DNA of 64,000 nt, taken from assembly GCA_016801845.1 (NCBI GenBank), contig CM028926.1, positions 11,259,501 through 11,323,500 on the forward strand. Reading direction: 5' to 3'. Below the pieces are notes generated by a model. It was not told the origin of the DNA, did not search any database, and saw only the letters and a list, made by a program, of their open reading frames with translations. Each line of letters opens with the position of its first letter. Within the stretch, counting starts at the first letter, position 1. A program made the translations under genes and the position numbers. Positions 60,061 to 64,000 of this stretch are shown here, in pieces. The stretch is from Polydactylus sextarius (taxonomy: Eukaryota > Chordata > Actinopteri > Polynemidae).

Positions 60061-61430
60061 TGGGGGAATTACACCCCAGGAAATGAAAATGTAAACAATG
60101 AGTCTTCCACATGTACTGCAGTTAGTCATGGAGTTCCACAGGGTTCTGTGTTAGGACCAATCCTCTTTATCTTGTACATGCTTCCCTTAGGAAACATCAT
60201 CAGGAAGCACAATATAAACTCTATTGTTATGCAGACGATACCCAGCTGTACTTATCTATGAAACCAGATGAAACTAACCAGGTCATCAAACTTCAGGACT
60301 GTCTTAAAGACATAAAGACCTGGATGACTCAGAATTTCTTACTTTTAAACTCAGACAAAACCGAAGTCATCATACTTGGCCCTGAACATCTAAGAACATC
60401 ATTTTCAGATCACATAGCTAATCTGGACGTCATCACTTTGTCCTCCAGTTCTACTGTGAGGAATCTTGGACTAATCTTTGATCAGGACATATCCTTTGTA
60501 TCTCATATTAGACAAGTCTCTAGAACAGCTTTTTTCCACCTATGTAATATTGCAAAAATCAGAGTCTAGAAAGGATGCTGAAAAGTTAATTCATGCATTT
60601 GTTACCTCTAGACTGGACTACTGTAACTCTCTACTATCAGGGTGGTCCAGTAACTCCATCAAAACCCTTCAGCTAATCCAGAAGCTGCAGCACGGGTATT
60701 GACAGGAAGTAGGACCAGAGATCATATTTCTCCTGTACTGGCTGCTCTTCATTGGCTTCCGGTAAAATCTAGAATAGAATTCAAAATCCTCCTGCTGGAA
60801 TATAAAGTCCTTAATGATCAGGCTCCATCATATCTTAAGGAACTCATAGTTCCTTATTATCCTAATAGATCACTTCGATCACAAACTGCTGGTTTACTTG
60901 TGGTTCCTAGAGTCTCTAAGACCAGAATGGGAGGTAGAGTCTTCAGTTATCAGGCTCCTCTCTGATGGAACCAGCTCCCAGTTTGGGTCCGGGAGGCAGA
61001 CACCGTTTCTACCTTTAAGGTTAGACTAAAAACTTTCCTTTATGATAAAGCCTATAGTTAAGTATGGGCCAGGCAGGACACGGGCCTGCCTGAACCATCC
61101 TTTAGTTAAGCTGCTATAGGATTAGACTGCTGGGGGACTCTGACAATACACTGCTCCTCTCTGTCCCTCACTCCTCACGTCTCTTTCTCTCCCTCACACT
61201 TCATGTCCTGATATTTATATTTAAATATTACATATTTTTAACATCATCTGTTCTCTCTCTCAGTTGTGTCTCCTCCTACCTCTTTCTCTTTTACAGGAAG
61301 TTTTGACTCCAGAGCTGTTGGACTCCAATTCTTTGACAACATCATCATTTTCATCTTCATCATTATTATTATTATTATTGTAATATTAATTATAATGATA
61401 ATTTTACTTTAACAACTATTTGTAACCATC
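60060..61430 (+). mobile_element. LINE 3' fragment in opposite orientation
   Basis: Plus-strand frames: HGVPQGSVLGPILFILYMLP near 60127, a YADD box at 60228-60239 that needs a frame change to reach, DCLKDIKTWMTQNFLLLNSD, TSRLDYCNSLLSG, and LAALHWLPVKSRIEFKILLL. The terminal domain then has a stop. A 3' UTR and a TTA-rich tail near 61364-61400 follow. L2/CR1-like, decayed, head-to-head with the minus-strand fragment just before it. Confidence 0.82.
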
Positions 61431-62040
61431 TAGTCTCTACTGTCTCTTCCTGGTCTCCCACTTTTCTTCCTCCCCCCTCCCCCGTCCTCCTCCCTCTCTT
61501 TCCTCTGTCTCTTCTCTTTTCCCTGTTTTCATTTCACTCCAACGAGGCAGAGGCAGATGACGTCCACTCTGAACATTAATTTTTTTTTTTTTTTATCATA
61601 AATTACTAGATTTAAAAGAAGAAACTCAGGTACTACAACTGGGGACAACTGGAGTGTAGGTCACAAACCACAATCACGGTAAAAATCACCAACAATACGA
61701 GGCTAGGCCTTAGCATGGCGGTCAGACCAAAGCAAATCAAATAACAATAACAGAAAAAAACACTACCAACCAAACCACCACAAGGTGTCACAGCAAACTT
61801 AAGGGAGTGAGAAAGGGACCACCACCAGGGGAAGCCTGCCGCCTGCTGCACCAGCTCCTGTACGGGAAACAAAAGAAACAAAATTATAATCCTGTGGTGT
61901 GCGACACTCAGTTGAGTTGCCCAGGGAGTAATATTTAAAATCATAGGCCTATACTACCCTTACTCCCACCAGAGCTTCCTACTAATTACTAAGAAATACA
62001 TAAAATACCAATTTTCAAAACAAAAAGGAAATGTGAATGA
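61430..62040. other. unique sequence between LINE and right cassette block
   Basis: Pyrimidine-rich sequence to about 61540 and a T-run near 61580, then DNA I do not recognise. No gene seen. Confidence 0.5.
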
Positions 62041-62399
62041 TGTTGATGTTGTTGAATTTGTAAATGTATGTGAACATTAACTATGAACAGGATGAAAGTT
62101 CATCTTAAAACTAGTTTCTGTTTATTTACACTTCCATTTATTAGTTTACATCAGACGTGTTGATTCAGTGTGTTCTTGTAATTCTGTTCATATTCCAGTT
62201 TGTTTTTCATTCAAAATGTACAGGTGGTTACAACAGTGTGGTTGAGGTGAAAAGAGAAAAGAGATAAGAAGGAGGAAATGGAGGGAGGAGGGTGGAGGAG
62301 AGGGGGGAGAAAGAAGAGAGGGAGACCAGGAAGAGACATTTTATACTGTTACAATCAACTTTGTTGAAACCTTTGATTGTTTTTAAAGTTATTTCTGGT

Positions 62400-62560
62400 C
62401 ATTTTACCTTTATTGACAGGGACAGTGAAGACTGACAGGAAACAGAAGAGGACAGCGGGGGAACGACACGCAGCAAAGTTGGTCTCGGTCGGGACTCGAA
62501 CCGTTGAACGCTGCAAAGAGAAGGCACCAACGCGGGGCGCCACAAAATGTTTGATTGTGA
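62400..62560 (-). mobile_element. SINE-like element, copy 2
   Basis: Same element as at 50770-50925, with the same B-box-like word on the minus strand. It was duplicated with the cassette, not inserted separately. Confidence 0.6.
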
Positions 62561-62691
62561 ACAAAAAGAGAAGAAAAGAAGAGACAGTCATGTTGATATG
62601 AACATTAGAGAAACACATCATGGAGCTGAAATATGATCCTGGTTCATAATGTGGACTCACTCACGTCAGAGGACACGTTCAACAGCACATG

Positions 62692-62781
62692 GGTTTTTGT
62701 ATTAGTGATTTTCACTGTGTGATAGATCAGGAGGGTGGTACCTCGATCCCTTTGGCCCTGGAACTAAACTGTTTGTAACAG
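62692..62781 (+). CDS. trgj: T-cell receptor J segment 2 with 12-type RSS
   Basis: Nonamer GGTTTTTGT at 62692-62700, a 12-base spacer, heptamer CACTGTG at 62713-62719, coding region 62720-62781 and a GTAAGA donor. It reads DRSGGWYLDPFGPGTKLFVT, with the canonical FGxGT motif. It differs from J1 by three substitutions in the 5' half and six extra bases in the motif. Confidence 0.93.
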
Positions 62782-63798
62782 GTAAGAACAAACATTTATT
62801 TTCCTTCACTCGTTTTATTGAAGACGTTGAAAATGTGTTTTAAGTGAGTTTCTGCTCAAGGTTGAAAATGTCAGATGTTTTATTTGTCACTAGTTGTACA
62901 GAGTACAGCAGTAGTGACATGACATTTCAACTCTCCTGACTGTGTAAAAAAGAGAACAGTAAAGACTCTATCAGAAGATAAATAGGATCAAAACTATTAT
63001 AAAAAAGACTTTACCTGAAAACCTAAAGACTGGAACAATAAAAAAGACAAGGAAGCAGTTATTTACATAAAAATCAATGAAACATTAGAAATGACAAATA
63101 TTTATAAGAGAAGAATATGTGAATATATGATGAGTGTAGGTTAAATATAATGACCAGACTGACATGTACATTTTCTATGTATATAACATATCATACATGA
63201 TGATATATACAGATCTATACCACCATAGTATATATTACACTGACTGACAGTAAATCTGTTTTATATGAGGTTAAAACTGTACATGTGATGAATGTCACCG
63301 CTCTTTATATGATGGTGAATGTGTCTGTTTGTGTTGGACATATTAACAATAATGTGAAATATATCTGGAATCGTTAGAAGAAAAATAAGTTCTATATTGT
63401 CTTTATTCTATTTGTTTTCTGATAATAACTGTTCTGTAAATATTTCTTCAACCAAAACACGTCTTTAGTTTAATGTAGAGTTGATTCAAAATAGTGTGAG
63501 TGTAAATGTTTGAATCCTCAGATTATGATCAATATATAATATATTTATCTGACACAAAATGTCAATGAGCATCAGCCACAGACCAGTTGTTAATGTTGAC
63601 ATGGAGTAATTCTACCTATACCTGTGTAGGTATAAGAAAACACACAAACACCTTCACACGTCTTTGGCTGTAAATATATATATAACTATAACCTAAATAT
63701 ATCACGGTAAATGTGTTTGTGTTTTCTATGAGGAATAAAACCCTGTAATGTTATTGATGTTGTGAAATATGCAGTTAACACTGTATATATCTCATGAC

Positions 63799-64000
63799 TG
63801 GGGATGCACCGATTGACGGTTTTCACGTGATGGTCCGTGACCCGGCGACCGGTCGCTGGCTCTAAAACGTGATGATTTTATGTGGCTCAAATGCACTCGT
63901 GCACCACACGATCAATATCTCACAGCGGTTCACGTGCACACACATGTACAAGTGGCACAGATTAAGCTCCAACATGTCAGCGCTATGGAAACTCTTCAGC
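63799..64000. mobile_element. hAT-like element, copy 2, cut by window end
   Basis: Left terminal repeat with GATGCACCGATTG preceded by the same CTCATGAC target word as copy 1. The transposon was therefore in place before the cassette duplicated. Confidence 0.75.

Larger units (their letters stand above)
62040..64000. repeat. right block of the tandem TCR cassette, copy 2
   Basis: Second copy of 50407 onward, holding the SINE-like element (62400-62560), the J segment and the beginning of the hAT-like element. It continues past the window end. Confidence 0.9.

Noticed and set aside
49052..60965. Host genes suggested by reverse-transcriptase-like open frames
   Set aside because: The frames are broken pieces of non-LTR retrotransposons with frameshifts and stops; no host gene structure is seen.

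Overview
The window is vertebrate nuclear DNA, almost certainly from a ray-finned (teleost) fish. The genes are intron-rich with GT-AG splice sites and short introns. There are many (CA)n/(TG)n tracts, fish-type LINE and hAT remnants, and a T-cell-receptor V-J-C locus. All genes I can support lie on the + strand.

Layout. (1) 1-11.7 kb: the 3' half of a sodium/calcium exchanger gene (slc8a family), from the end of the first calcium-binding domain to the C-terminus, with seven exons visible. (2) 11.7-15.98 kb: gene-poor and microsatellite-rich, with a 450-bp (TCC)n tract. (3) 15.98-22.9 kb: a complete srsf7 gene (RRM, CCHC zinc knuckle, RS domain). (4) 23.2-31.8 kb: a complete hnrnpl gene with four RRM regions and 14 coding exons whose lengths sum to 531 codons. 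One of its introns fits an AT-AC minor (U12-type) intron, and intron 6 holds a candidate poison exon behind a CA-rich region. (5) 31.82-45.97 kb: one unbroken head-to-tail satellite array of a roughly 38-bp monomer, about 14.1 kb and 370 copies, starting only about 40 bp after the hnrnpl poly(A) signal. (6) 46-64 kb: part of a T-cell receptor locus, most likely gamma. It has one V-J-C cassette (V 47.4-47.9, J 51.1, C 53.5-54.4 kb) and a tandem second copy (V 57.1-57.6, J 62.7 kb) whose C gene would lie past the window. LINE, SINE-like and hAT remnants sit between the segments.

How the parts relate. slc8a, srsf7 and hnrnpl are near each other in vertebrate paralogy blocks (human 2p22 and 19q13), so this is an old syntenic group. 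The two RNA-binding proteins are splicing regulators, and both genes show structure consistent with splicing-based self-control. The most striking signal is in the TCR part. The two cassettes are nearly identical outside the coding segments, yet the V exons differ at about 13% of positions, mostly by amino-acid changes, and the J segments also differ. J1 has lost its FGxG glycine through a 6-bp in-frame deletion, and the C exon carries a 7-G run that breaks the expected frame.

Limits: everything was read by eye. The slc8a paralogue, the receptor chain (gamma rather than another) and the repeat family names are family-level judgements without database support.
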